From NCBI RefSeq assembly GCF_004361815.1, contig NZ_SNWA01000001.1:496001-560000 (forward strand): a stretch of DNA of 64,000 nucleotides, given 5' to 3'. Positions 9,261-19,561 of this stretch are shown here, one piece after another (position 1 is the first letter of the stretch; every line of letters begins with the position of its first letter). Source of the stretch: Paraburkholderia sp. BL10I2N1 (GTDB lineage Bacteria > Pseudomonadota > Gammaproteobacteria > Burkholderiales > Burkholderiaceae). The notes below the pieces were generated by a model. It was given only the letters and a program-made list of their open reading frames with translations. It was not told where the DNA came from and did not search any database. The translations under genes were made by a program, and so were the position numbers.

Positions 9261-9386
9261 TCCTTCAATCTCAGCAAGTCTTTGAATTTAAACGGTAAAC
9301 CAGAGTCGGCTCGTGTCCACCAAGGCAGCATTGGCCGCATGGTGTGCGATTGTGCGGTCTCATTCAGTTCGCCGCTGACGTCTTCA

Positions 9387-9414
9387 AAATAGCGTACTTC
9401 CTGGTACGCTATTT
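9387..9414. promoter_or_regulatory. Second copy of the operator-like palindrome
   Basis: A perfect 11-bp dyad AAATAGCGTAC - six bases - GTACGCTATTT. The shared core with 9237-9260 is TAGCGTAC-N6-GTACGCTA, and the centres are 152 bases apart. That spacing would suit looping between two bound dimers. An alternative reading is a stem-loop in RNA, but there is no T run after it. Confidence 0.6.
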
Positions 9415-9780
9415 GTTATTGGCATATATGCTATTGATTTAGCTATGAAAAATTCGCAATCCCGGGTGGCGGAGCTTCCTCCGCAAGCAGGACAAAGCCT
9501 GCCAATGATGGTTGGCACCGAGGAGGTTTGGTCCCGGACGGGCAGTCGAAGGAAGGCGTGGCAGCAGCCGTTTGCGATGAGCGGGCGGGCCGGCTTTGAC
9601 GACGGCACTTGCTTCTGACAGGTGCTCGCCCTCGTGTCGTCGCACACGAAGAATTTGTCGGCGGCTTAGGCGGCAGGGCGGGAGATTCTGGCTTGGCGCC
9701 AGCAGTAGAAAATTCTTCGGACAAGATAATGCCCCGGAAGCCTATGGCTCACGGGGCATCGTAGGGAATCACAGCTACTT
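9415..9780. other. Non-coding stretch with several stem-loops
   Basis: Between the second palindrome and the right inverted repeat there is no convincing gene. A 93-codon minus-strand frame (9443-9724) is open but resembles nothing I know. Visible secondary structures are a hairpin at 9633-9648 (CGTGT/ACACG), a long-range pair CGAAGAATTT 9647-9656 with AAATTCTTCG 9710-9719, and a nested hairpin at 9729-9759 (ATGCCCCG/CGGGGCAT with an inner AGCC/GGCT). A structured RNA is possible. Confidence 0.4.
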
Positions 9781-9828
9781 CATCAACACGCTAAGTGAAG
9801 GGCTGGGCATCGCTGCGGGTTTTTTGTT
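9781..9828. repeat. Right copy of the 48-bp inverted repeat
   Basis: The partner of 7449-7496, inverted, 45 of 48 bases identical. It ends in a GGGTTTTTTGTT tract. The two copies lie 2.28 kb apart and enclose only the ATPase gene and its upstream non-coding region. They could be ends of a mobile module or a dispersed repeat family captured twice. Confidence 0.8.
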
Positions 9829-9835
9829 TTCGAGA

Positions 9836-9856
9836 AGCGCTCCATTACGGAGCGCT
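9836..9856. terminator. Hairpin downstream of groEL
   Basis: An 8-bp stem AGCGCTCC / GGAGCGCT with a five-base loop starts 30 bases after the groEL stop. There is no T run on the groEL strand, so intrinsic termination is uncertain. It may instead stabilise the mRNA 3' end. Confidence 0.45.
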
Positions 9857-9885
9857 CCCAACATGCATTTCGGCTTGAGCCGGAA

Positions 9886-11529
<1,644 letters not shown>

Positions 11530-11570
11530 CTAACTCCTTGAATTCTCTGGGATATAACCGGGGCGGCGAA

Positions 11571-11861
11571 TTACTTCTGCACCACGGCCATGATGTCTTC
11601 TTCGCGCATCACGAGCAGTTCGTTGCCGTCGACCTTGACGGTCTGGCCAGCGTACTTACCGAACAGGACGCGATCGCCGACCTTCACGTCGAGGGCGATC
11701 TGGGCACCCTTGTCGTCACGCTTGCCCGGGCCGACAGCAAGGATTTCGCCTTGATCCGGCTTTTCCGCTGCGGCTTCGGGGATCACGATGCCCGACGCGG
11801 TCTTGGTTTCTTGATCCAGACGCTTGACGATCACGCGATCATGCAAAGGACGAAGGTTCAT
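11571..11861 (-). CDS. groES: Co-chaperonin GroES
   Basis: A 96-residue co-chaperonin beginning [14 protein letters not shown] and ending [10 protein letters not shown], with the mobile loop region [18 protein letters not shown] at about residues 17-34. ATG 11861 is chosen because the family starts there and an AGGAG sits just upstream; an open frame continues 20 codons further. It caps GroEL rings during folding. It is the first gene of groESL, controlled by the CIRCE element 73 bases upstream. Confidence 0.97.
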   Translation of the reverse strand: MNLRPLHDRVIVKRLDQETKTASGIVIPEAAAEKPDQGEILAVGPGKRDDKGAQIALDVKVGDRVLFGKYAGQTVKVDGNELLVMREEDIMAVVQK

Positions 11862-11933
11862 ACATACTCCTCTCTTGATTGAGACTGAAGAACGCTGAGA
11901 AAACCCGGCTGGCGTGGCCAACCGGAAATGTTG

Positions 11934-11960
11934 TTAGCACTCTCGTGCAGTGAGTGCTAA
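11934..11960. promoter_or_regulatory. CIRCE element (HrcA operator)
   Basis: The perfect inverted repeat TTAGCACTC - nine bases - GAGTGCTAA matches the canonical CIRCE consensus. HrcA binds this site and represses groESL until heat shock. It lies just upstream of groES, inside or next to the expected promoter. Confidence 0.96.
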
Positions 11961-12674
11961 TTATATGGACGGGTGGTGACAAATTCAAGAAGCGGTGCAA
12001 TGAGTCTCGTCGAGATTCACTTAGCGGTGAACCTTGATCGTCAACGCTCAGACTTCGCGCCGAAGTAAAGGTCGCCAAAATATGCATTTTTCACTTTAAA
12101 ATCATATATTTAGATTTTACACCGACACCCCTTTGGATCCCAGTCTGGACGATCTGCCGCCCCACATCCTGGATGCGGCGCACGACGCAACCGGTGCCGA
12201 AGTTCGCCATACCAGGGAAATCCCCATCGTTGCGATTGACCGGGAATGCTCGCGGACGCGCGTCCTTCCGGTGAGTGCCAGTCACCGCACCACCCAGGGA
12301 TTGCGCGAAGCGCGGGCTGTGGTCTGACTCCCGGCCGGTGGCGGCGCGCGGGCGGGAATCCCGGATCTGACGCGAAGCGGCGGGACAGTTCGTCATCGTC
12401 GATGCCCCTGGTCCGAGGCGCACTCTATAACAAAATTTGACAGTTTCGCCATTTACGAGATGTTATTGTCGATCACGACGGCGCGCGCTAGAGCTGCCAT
12501 CAGCGCAACGCATCGCGTCAAGCTCGCACCTTCGGCAAGCGACGCGCACTAGCGGTTGCTCTGACAGAAGCAACAGCGTCGCCGTCAGGAAATGCCAATG
12601 GAGTCTGCAACCGCAGTGCTCTTCGATCTTCGTGAAGCAGTTCGCATTCACGCTCAACATATACGGTGATTGTC
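11961..12674. other. Intergenic region upstream of groESL
   Basis: About 700 bases without a credible gene. The part next to CIRCE should hold the groESL promoter. AT-rich tracts at 12085-12118 could serve as a second promoter. Short open frames here on both strands show neither ribosome sites nor family resemblance. Confidence 0.5.
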
Positions 12675-12899
12675 ATGGGAATTCTGGATACGGTAGGTGA
12701 GATCGCAGGTGCGGTTGCGGCAGTCGAAGCAACGGAGAAGGTCGATCCAGATGCTTCGCTCCTGACGAAAGGCCTTGCAGCGGTTGCCGGATTTAAAGGC
12801 GCTGGTGCGCTCGAATCGCTGGTAGAAAAGAAAGAGGACGAAAAGAAAGAAGAAGAAAGCGGCGCGCAAGATACGGACGATGCCACGCCCCAAGCCTGA
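12675..12899 (+). CDS. Small conserved-type hypothetical protein
   Basis: A 74-residue protein starting MGILDTVGEIAGAVAAVEAT. The first 55 residues are Ala/Gly-rich with alternating hydrophobic positions, and the last 25 are a highly charged Lys/Glu tail. Two in-frame starts are possible: GTG 12666 and ATG 12675. I prefer the ATG. No signal peptide or domain is recognised. The coding-like composition and clear stop argue that it is real, but its function is unknown. Confidence 0.55.
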   Translation: MGILDTVGEIAGAVAAVEATEKVDPDASLLTKGLAAVAGFKGAGALESLVEKKEDEKKEEESGAQDTDDATPQA

Positions 12900-13232
12900 C
12901 TTTTAATCGACCCCGGGCTGGTCGCCTGTCAAGCGACTGGCCCCTGACATCGCTTCGTCGGAAGCGCCCCCCTTTTGCCCCCGTTTGCCGCTCAATGATC
13001 CGCCGCGGTCGCCGCGAATATCGTCGCGTAGTACGCGCGGCGCTGCTGCAAATGCGAACCGAACGCGAAGCCGCGGGCCAGCATGTCGTCCATGTCTGCG
13101 CGGGCGATCTTCATCAGTGTCTCAGAGAAACCTCGGCTTTCAGGCTGCCTTCAGGCCGGGGAGGTAAGGAGACGGTTTTGACGTTGCTTCCGTGCTCCAA
13201 TTAACGCACATATCCATGGTATTGTGTGAAGA
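12900..13232. repeat. Gap containing the left end of the first TnpB element
   Basis: No gene is seen. Near 13130-13165 the sequence has imperfect self-complementary CCTCGGC / GCCGGGGAGG blocks around a repeated CTTTCAGGC/CCTTCAGGC. This resembles the subterminal hairpin at the left end of IS200/IS605-type elements. The exact boundary and cleavage site cannot be fixed by eye. Confidence 0.45.
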
Positions 13233-14365
13233 ATGGACATCAAGCGTGCATACCGATTCCGGTTCTATCCGACGCCCGGGCAGGCAGTGATTCTTGCCCG
13301 GACGTTTGGATGCGCGCGCTTCGCCTATAACCACATGCTCCGGCAACGCACCGATGCGTGGTATGGGCGACAGGAACGCATGGGTTATCACGAGACCTCC
13401 GCGGCGTTGACGGCGCTCAAAAAGACCGAAGAGCACGCCTGGCTGAACGAAGTGAGTTCGGTTCCGGTGCAGCAGGCGCTTCGGCACCTGCAAACCGCGT
13501 TCGCCAACTTTTCGCCAGGCGTGCGAAGTACCCCACTTTCAGGCGCAAGGATGGCCCGCAGTCGGCCGAATACACCACGAGCGCTTTCAGGTGGGACGGC
13601 GCCGCGCTCAGGCTGGCGAAGATGGATGCGCCGCTCGCGATCCGCTGGTCACGCACGATCCCCAGGGGCGCGAAGGTAACGACGGTCACCGTGTCGAAGG
13701 ACACGGCGGGCCGATACCACGTCTCAATGCTTTGCGACGAAGTGGTGAGCGCGCGCCCGGTCGCCGCAGGAAAGATCGGCGTCGACCTGGGGCTTACCCA
13801 TTTCGCCATTCTGTCGACGGGCGAGAAGATTGCTGCGCCGAATGTGTTCCGCAAGAACGAGGAGAAACTCGCGAAGCTGCAACGGCGCCTCGCGAAGAAG
13901 CAAAAGGGCTCGGCCAATCGCAGGAAGGCGAAGCTCAAAGTCGCACGCATGCATGCCAGGACGGCAGACGCCCGCAGGGACTTCCTGCACAAACTTTCGA
14001 CCCGGTTGATCAACGAAAACCAGGTGATCGCCATCGAAAGCCCGTCCGTCAGGAACATGCAGAAGAACCGTTGCCTGTCGAAGTCGATCAGCGATGCGAG
14101 CTGGTCCGAGTTCACACGGCAACTGGAGTACAAGGCGCGGTGGTATGGGCGCACGCTGATCGGTATCGACCGCTGGTATCCATCCAGCAAGCGATGCAGC
14201 GATTGCGGGCATACCGTGGCCAGGATGCCGCTGAATATGCGCGAATGGACGTGCCCTGAATGCGGAGCAGTCCACGATCGCGACGTCAACGCTGCGCGTA
14301 ATGTTCTGGCCGCCGGACTGGCGGTGTCAGCCCATGGAGAAAGCGTAAGTCCCATGTCTCTTTGA
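13233..14365 (+). pseudogene. tnpB: Frameshifted TnpB (IS200/IS605 OrfB) nuclease gene
   Basis: The N-terminal half (MDIKRAYRFRFYPTPGQ, then RFAYNHMLRQR) is in one frame up to about 13515 and the rest is in the next. The frame changes in a T run after AFANF: one T is missing compared with the expected Phe-Phe-Ala-Arg-Arg-Ala-Lys-Tyr. The C-terminal part keeps the RuvC-like residues (GVDLGLTHFA, IAIESPSVRNM, DRDVNAARN) and a four-Cys zinc finger (CSDCG, CPECG). Intact TnpB is an RNA-guided nuclease. No tnpA is adjacent. A sequencing error in the homopolymer is an alternative to true decay. Confidence 0.88.
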
Positions 14366-14399
14366 GATGATGTTGGGTTGCATTCTTTGAAGTGGGAAT

Positions 14400-14419
14400 C
14401 CCCTTCCTTCAGGTAGGGG
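14400..14419 (+). repeat. Right-end hairpin of the first TnpB element
   Basis: CCCCT and AGGGG pair around a TTCAGG-containing loop, followed by AGTGTCAA. This is the usual right-end structure of IS605-type elements. The DNA between the tnpB stop and this hairpin is where the guide (omega) RNA of TnpB proteins is normally encoded. The element appears to end within the last codons of the adjoining SDR gene. Confidence 0.7.
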
Positions 14420-14434
14420 AGTGTCAACACGCTC

Positions 14435-15317
14435 TTACGTTCGCTTCGAGCAGATCGCCCATCCCGATCCGCTTCGCGAACTCGATCCGCACGCGCTCCG
14501 AGACTCAAGTACTTCCTTCGCGCCATCGCCGACGACGTCGATCACCGAGCGCATCGGGCGCATGCCTTTTTGCAGTCCGACGATGCGCACCACTTCGTCC
14601 GCCACCGCTTTCGGGTCCACGTCGGGCGGAGTCAGCGCCGTCAGACGCGCGCCGATCTGGTCCATTACCCCGTCGTAGCGCGAATAGGCTTCGGCGGTCG
14701 CCGTATCGGCGGGCTTGCCGGCGCTCGGGAAGTGGTCGGTGCCGCTCGTGAAGGCGCCCGGCACGACAATCGACGTCTCTACGCCAAAGCGCGCCAGTTC
14801 GTACGACAACGTCACGGCCAGCGAATCCATCGCCGCCTTGGCCGCACCATACGGGCCCATGAACGGAGGGAAGCCGCCCCTGGTCGTCGTGCTGCTGATC
14901 CACAGCACGAGGCCCGACTCCTGCTGGCGCATGTAGGGCAGCACCGCGCGGTTCACGCGTTGCGCGCCGAACAGATTGGTGTCGAACACCTTCACCATCT
15001 CTTCAGGCGCGAACGCTTCGGACGGACCGACAACAAGGTCCCGCGTTCTGCATCACGACGTCGATGCGGCCTTGTTCACGCACGATCGTCGCAGAGGCGG
15101 CGTCCGCGGATGCCTGCGAAAGGACATCGAGTTCAAGCGGATACAACTGGATGTCCTTTTGCGCGGCGAGTGCGCGAAGGTCGTCGGCGCGCGCCTTGTT
15201 GCGGTCTTCGACATCGCGCATCGTCGCGTAGACGATGTGCCCGGCTTCGGCGAGCGCCTGCGCGCTCAACCTGCCGATGCCCGTACCCGCGCCAGTGACC
15301 AGGACGACTGATTTCAC
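14435..15317 (-). pseudogene. Short-chain dehydrogenase/reductase, frameshifted
   Basis: Starting at GTG 15317 behind a GGAGA site, the gene encodes VVLVTGAGTGIGRL (NAD(P)-binding TGxxxGIG) and runs to GRIDVVMQNAG. There two bases of the expected sequence are missing near 15050. The remainder, with the catalytic YGAAK motif and a substrate region VVPGAF, is in another frame. A second frame change near 14505 separates the terminal RVRIEFAKRIGMGDLLEA segment. The end of the gene touches the TnpB element. It would have been the second gene of an operon with the SDR at 15364-16107. Confidence 0.85.
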
Positions 15318-15363
15318 GTTGGTTCTCCGATTTCCTGAAGTTGGTTTGATCGAGCGTTTCGGT

Positions 15364-16107
15364 TTAGGCCACGCCGCCATTCGCACGCAGGATCTGACCG
15401 TTGACCCAGCCCGCGTCAGCGCCGACGAGGAACGACACCACCGATGCGATGTCTTCCGGCTGGCCGAGGCGTTGCAGCGGCGGCATCTTCGCGAACGTCT
15501 GGATCTGCTCTTCGGTCTTGCCGTCGAGGAACAGTGACGTCGCAATCGGTCCCGGCGCGACGGCGTTCACGGTGATATTGCGGCCACGCAATTCCTTCGC
15601 GAAGACGTACGTGAATGCTTCGACGGCTGCCTTGGTCGCGTTGTAGACCGCGTAGCCCGGCATGTTCAGCGCGAGGGTCGTGCTCGAAAAATTCACGATG
15701 CGACCGCCTTCGTTCATCCGTGCGGCTGCTTCGCGCAGCGTGTTGAAGGTGCCACGGACGTTGATTTCGAAGGCCTGGTCGTACAGCGCATCCGATGTAT
15801 CGGCGAGCGGCACCGTCTTCAGCACGCCGGCGTTGTTCACCAGCACGTCGACCTTGCCGAGTTGCTGTTCGGTGGCCTCGAACATGGCGCGCACTTCGTC
15901 GGCGTTCGCGACGTCGGCCTTCACGGCAATGGCCTTCGCGCCTTGCGCCGTGAGTTCGGTGACGAGCGCATCGGCTTCCTTCGAGCTCGAAGCGTAGTTG
16001 ATGGCCACCGCGAAACCATCGTTGGCAAGACGCTGCGCAACCGCTGCGCCGATGCCGCGCGACGCGCCGGTGACGATGGCTACCTGGCTGTTCTTGATCG
16101 TGTTCAT
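15364..16107 (-). CDS. SDR-family oxidoreductase
   Basis: A 247-residue classical short-chain dehydrogenase. The cofactor motif TGASRGIG is at residues 14-21, NNAG near 90, the catalytic Ser in NFSSTT, the YxxxK motif as YNATK and a late GWVNGQ. N-Y-A-S after the second strand favours NADPH. The closest general type is 3-oxoacyl-ACP reductase-like, but the substrate is unknown. It is divergent from a LysR regulator gene 138 bases away, a classic LysR-target arrangement, and is followed 46 bases later by the SDR pseudogene. Confidence 0.93.
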   Translation of the reverse strand: MNTIKNSQVAIVTGASRGIGAAVAQRLANDGFAVAINYASSSKEADALVTELTAQGAKAIAVKADVANADEVRAMFEATEQQLGKVDVLVNNAGVLKTVPLADTSDALYDQAFEINVRGTFNTLREAAARMNEGGRIVNFSSTTLALNMPGYAVYNATKAAVEAFTYVFAKELRGRNITVNAVAPGPIATSLFLDGKTEEQIQTFAKMPPLQRLGQPEDIASVVSFLVGADAGWVNGQILRANGGVA

Positions 16108-16245
16108 GATTCGCTCCGTTTCAGTGGGTCATTGAAGTGGTGAGTGGGTGAAACGAATAGTGGATCATTCGAACCAAAAGATAATTGCAATCAAACTGTT
16201 ATCATCGTTCCATTCACTTTAACAATCCGTCTACGCGAGTGTCTT

Positions 16246-17136
16246 ATGGACCGTTTCCAGGAAATGCAGGTTTTTATCCGCATTGCTGAGCGCAGCAGTT
16301 TCACGCGCGCCGCCGACGACCTGCTGATCCCACGCGCCACCGTCACCAACCTGCTCAAACGCATGGAGGAACGGCTCGGCACGCGGCTCATCGAGCGCAC
16401 GACGCGCACCGTGCGCCTCACCCACGACGGCGAGGCGTTCTATCGCCGCTGTGTGCGGCTCGTGGCCGACATGGAAGAAGCCGAAGGCGCATTTCGCAAC
16501 GTGGCGCCCAAGGGATTGCTACGCGTGAACGTGCAGGGAACGCTCGCGAAACACTTTGTCGTGCCGGCGTTGCCAGACTTCCTCACACAGTTTCCGGACA
16601 TCGAACTGCATATCGGCGAGGACGACCGGCTGGTCGATCTGGTGCGCGAGGGAATCGATTGCGTCCTGCGGGCCGGGACGCTGCAGGATTCGTCGATGGT
16701 CGGGCGGCGCGTCGCGTTGATGGAACAGGTCACCGTCGCGAGCCCCGTCTATCTCGCGCGATTCGGCGAGCCGGCCATGCTGGAGGCGCTGGAAGGACAT
16801 CGCGCGGTGAACTACATCGCGAGCGGCTCGGGACGCACCTTGCCGCTGGAATTTACCGTCGATGGCGAAGTCATCGAGATGCAGCTTCGCTCTGTCGTCT
16901 CGGTCACGGGGGCGGACCTGTACACGGGCGCCGCCGTTGCAGGCCTCGGCATGGTTCAGGTGCCGCGATACCGGGTATCCGGCGAGCTATCCACCGGGAA
17001 ACTGAAGATTGTGCTCCGCGACTTCCCGCCGCCGCCGATGCCGGTGTCGGTGCTGTATCCGCAGAATCGTCAGCTTTCCTCGCGCGTCAGGGTGTTCGCG
17101 CAGTGGCTGCGCGATATTTTCGAGGCGGCTGGGTGA
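16246..17136 (+). CDS. LysR-family transcriptional regulator
   Basis: A 296-residue regulator with an N-terminal winged helix-turn-helix (about residues 3-60, AERSSFTRAADDLLIPRATVTNLLKRMEE region) and a periplasmic-binding-like effector domain from about 90. The N-terminus MDRFQEMQVFIRIAE is typical of the CrgA/DsdC-like group. ATG 16246 is chosen because the HTH starts there; the open frame extends 34 codons upstream. It is divergent from the SDR gene and probably controls that operon. Confidence 0.93.
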   Translation: MDRFQEMQVFIRIAERSSFTRAADDLLIPRATVTNLLKRMEERLGTRLIERTTRTVRLTHDGEAFYRRCVRLVADMEEAEGAFRNVAPKGLLRVNVQGTLAKHFVVPALPDFLTQFPDIELHIGEDDRLVDLVREGIDCVLRAGTLQDSSMVGRRVALMEQVTVASPVYLARFGEPAMLEALEGHRAVNYIASGSGRTLPLEFTVDGEVIEMQLRSVVSVTGADLYTGAAVAGLGMVQVPRYRVSGELSTGKLKIVLRDFPPPPMPVSVLYPQNRQLSSRVRVFAQWLRDIFEAAG

Positions 17137-17429
17137 CACGTCGCCTGACGGTCGGGCGTCGAGAGGCACCTTCGGGCCTGCCGTCAGAGCGGGCCGCAAC
17201 GGCCAGACATGCACACACCGCCTGGCTGTTCCGGCATACGGCCGCCGAACCCACTCCCGCCGACAGCAGCCACACCCATCGACACTCAAAAATGAACGGT
17301 TGAGACGATCGAGCAGTTCATTGCGACCTACCGGCATTCATGCGCGCCGGACGGACGCCTAAAGTGCCCTTCATCGACGGGCAGTGCTGATGGCGCTGCA
17401 CCCCTCGCGCACTTTCAGGAGATGAGTTT

Positions 17430-18470
17430 ATGAACGCGACACGTGGGTCGGTACCCGTTTCTTTCTTCGGCATCGCCGTCGGTGCGCTGGCGTTAGCCAA
17501 TGCCTGGCGCGTGGCGGTACGGATCTGGCCCCTGCCACATGGCATTGCCCAGTTGCTGACGGTCAGCGCGCTGGCTGTCTGGCTCATCGTCGTGCTGGCG
17601 TACGGACGCAAGTGGCTGCTTCACCCCGATGAGGCCCGCGCCGAAATGAGCCACCCGGTGCAGTCCTCGCTTGCGGCTCTCGGGCCAGTCTCCAGTCTGC
17701 TTGCCGCGATCGCCCTGCTGGATTATTCGCGGCCCGTGGCAGTCGTTCTGTTCAGCGTCGCCGTCACAACCCAGCTGGCGTTGGGCATCTTCCTGCAAGG
17801 ACGCTTATGGCAAGGCGGACGCAAGCCGGAACTCGTGACGCCGGCTATCTATGTGCCTGCGGTCGCGTCGAGCTTCGTGGCGGGCACCGCCTCGGCGGCT
17901 TTCGGCTGGGCTCAGGTGGGCTTCTGGTTCTTCGGCGCAGGCCTCCTGTCGTGGCTCGCGATCGAATCGCTCGTCCTGCATCGCTCGGCCGTGCATGAGC
18001 CGCTGCCCGAAGCGCTGCGGCCGACGCTCGGCATCCAGCTGGCGCCGCCGGTCGTGGGGGGCGTCACGTACCTGAGCATCAGCCATGGAGTGCCCGACCT
18101 GTTCGCGCAGATCCTGCTCGGCTACGGTCTGTATCAGGCCATTCTGCTGCTGCGTCTCCTCCCCTGGATTCGCAAGCAACCGTTTGCTCCGTCTTATTGG
18201 GCTTTCAGCTTCGGTGTCGCGGCGCTGCCGACGATGGCCATGCGAATGGTCGAGCGCGGCGCCTCAGGCCCGGTGGAATGGCTCGCGCCCATCCTGTTCG
18301 TGTTCGCAAACGTGGCGATAGGCGTGCTGGTGGTGAAGACGCTCGGACTGATGCTGCGAGGCGAGCTCCTTCCCGCCGCAGCCCCGCAGGACGGTGCGCG
18401 CGGCAGCGCATTGGACAATGCCCGATCTGTGAGCCGTTCAACCGTGCAGAACCCCGCTACCGGAGGTTGA
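17430..18470 (+). CDS. TehA/SLAC1-type (TDT family) membrane channel or exporter
   Basis: A 346-residue inner-membrane protein with about ten hydrophobic segments. The first includes SFFGIAVGALALANAWR, and a characteristic PVSSLLAAIALL follows. The length and Phe/Gly pattern match the TDT family (tellurite resistance TehA, SLAC1-like anion channels). The start has a strong AGGAG eight bases upstream. No tehB-like methyltransferase is next to it. The Pro- and Ser-rich last 30 residues are probably cytoplasmic. Substrate cannot be read from sequence; anion export is family-level inference. Confidence 0.85.
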   Translation: MNATRGSVPVSFFGIAVGALALANAWRVAVRIWPLPHGIAQLLTVSALAVWLIVVLAYGRKWLLHPDEARAEMSHPVQSSLAALGPVSSLLAAIALLDYSRPVAVVLFSVAVTTQLALGIFLQGRLWQGGRKPELVTPAIYVPAVASSFVAGTASAAFGWAQVGFWFFGAGLLSWLAIESLVLHRSAVHEPLPEALRPTLGIQLAPPVVGGVTYLSISHGVPDLFAQILLGYGLYQAILLLRLLPWIRKQPFAPSYWAFSFGVAALPTMAMRMVERGASGPVEWLAPILFVFANVAIGVLVVKTLGLMLRGELLPAAAPQDGARGSALDNARSVSRSTVQNPATGG

Positions 18471-18538
18471 CCGGTGATGGCGACGAAGCCATTGCCAAAC
18501 ACACGCGATGCTCGAACTCTGAGCGAATCATCCAGAGA

Positions 18539-19333
18539 TCAGCGCATCGCGTTTTTTCTACCTTCGGCATTCGTCGCTACGGCAATCTCATCGAGATTCT
18601 GCGGATACGGATAATCCAGCCCAAGCAGTTGCCGCATTGTCGGGCTCGCTCCGTTCACGAACGCATCGCCCACCATCGCGCGCAGATCTTCCATCGGCTT
18701 CACGAACTTCGGCAGGTACTGGATCAGCACCGCACTGCGATCCTGGGCGCTTCGATTGGGCATCGCGCAATGCCAGGTTGCACCGAAAAACACGATGGCG
18801 TCGCCCGGATCCGCCTCCATACGCTCGCACCGTTCGAAGAACCGGTCGGCCTCGCCCGGATAGCGCAGTTCGTGCTGCGTGTGCGGGACAAAAGCGGTCG
18901 CGCCCGTCTGCACGGTGAAGGGATCCAGCGGGATAGTCACCTGGGCGTTAAGGGGAAACGACGTGTTGATGCCGGCCGGAAAGGTGTCCGGCTGGTGGTA
19001 GTCCCAATACGGATAGTCGATGTGCGGCTCCTGCCCGGGACCATCCGGCAGAATCCGGTTGGCCGCAATCGACCCCATGATAAAGCCGGAGCCGAGAAAA
19101 AGCCGCATCGCCTCGACAATGAGCGGCTCTTCGGCCATTTCGGAAAACACGCTGCCCTTCGCGAGGAGATTCCATACGCGCCGCTGCAGATGCAGACGCT
19201 GCTCGGCAGCCGCCTCTCCCTGGAAATGCGTCACGGTCTGCGCGCGATCCTCCGAATGCGACATCACCGTGCGCCGCGCGTCCGCAATCTGGCTTTCACT
19301 AAAGCGGCCAGTTTTTTGGCAAAAACCGCACAC
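18539..19333 (-). CDS. Phytanoyl-CoA dioxygenase (PhyH) family protein, start uncertain
   Basis: An Fe(II)/2-oxoglutarate oxygenase. The metal ligands are visible as HID (in the EPHIDYPYWDY segment) and a distal WHCAMPNRS histidine followed about nine residues later by an arginine that would bind 2-oxoglutarate. The N-terminus begins at GTG 19333 and is shorter than usual for the family: homologous proteins generally have another beta-strand block before the SESQIADARR helix. The DNA upstream leads directly into the IS110-family element, so the 5' end may be truncated. Substrate unknown. Confidence 0.75.
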   Translation of the reverse strand: MCGFCQKTGRFSESQIADARRTVMSHSEDRAQTVTHFQGEAAAEQRLHLQRRVWNLLAKGSVFSEMAEEPLIVEAMRLFLGSGFIMGSIAANRILPDGPGQEPHIDYPYWDYHQPDTFPAGINTSFPLNAQVTIPLDPFTVQTGATAFVPHTQHELRYPGEADRFFERCERMEADPGDAIVFFGATWHCAMPNRSAQDRSAVLIQYLPKFVKPMEDLRAMVGDAFVNGASPTMRQLLGLDYPYPQNLDEIAVATNAEGRKNAMR

Positions 19334-19561
19334 GGACCATGAACCGGGTATCGTTATGCCACGCGCCGTAGCGCCGACAGCGTGGCTGATTCCAGCTGTA
19401 GTGCATCGCCTATTCGATTGCCTGTACTAAAGACTAGCTCTGGTCGCTGTCAGTCGCACATTCTGGTGAGCTTTGCTTCCCGTTGGAAAGATTTGGTATC
19501 CCTGTGACGCGGCCGGGTCGGTGCTGCGGTGCGCATTGTGATTCGCAGATTCGGAGCTCCC

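Noticed and set aside
9443..9724. 93-codon minus-strand frame upstream of the ATPase gene
   Set aside because: Other frames over the same DNA are also open and the Pro/Ser/Cys-rich product looks non-natural; the stem-loops fit a non-coding region better.
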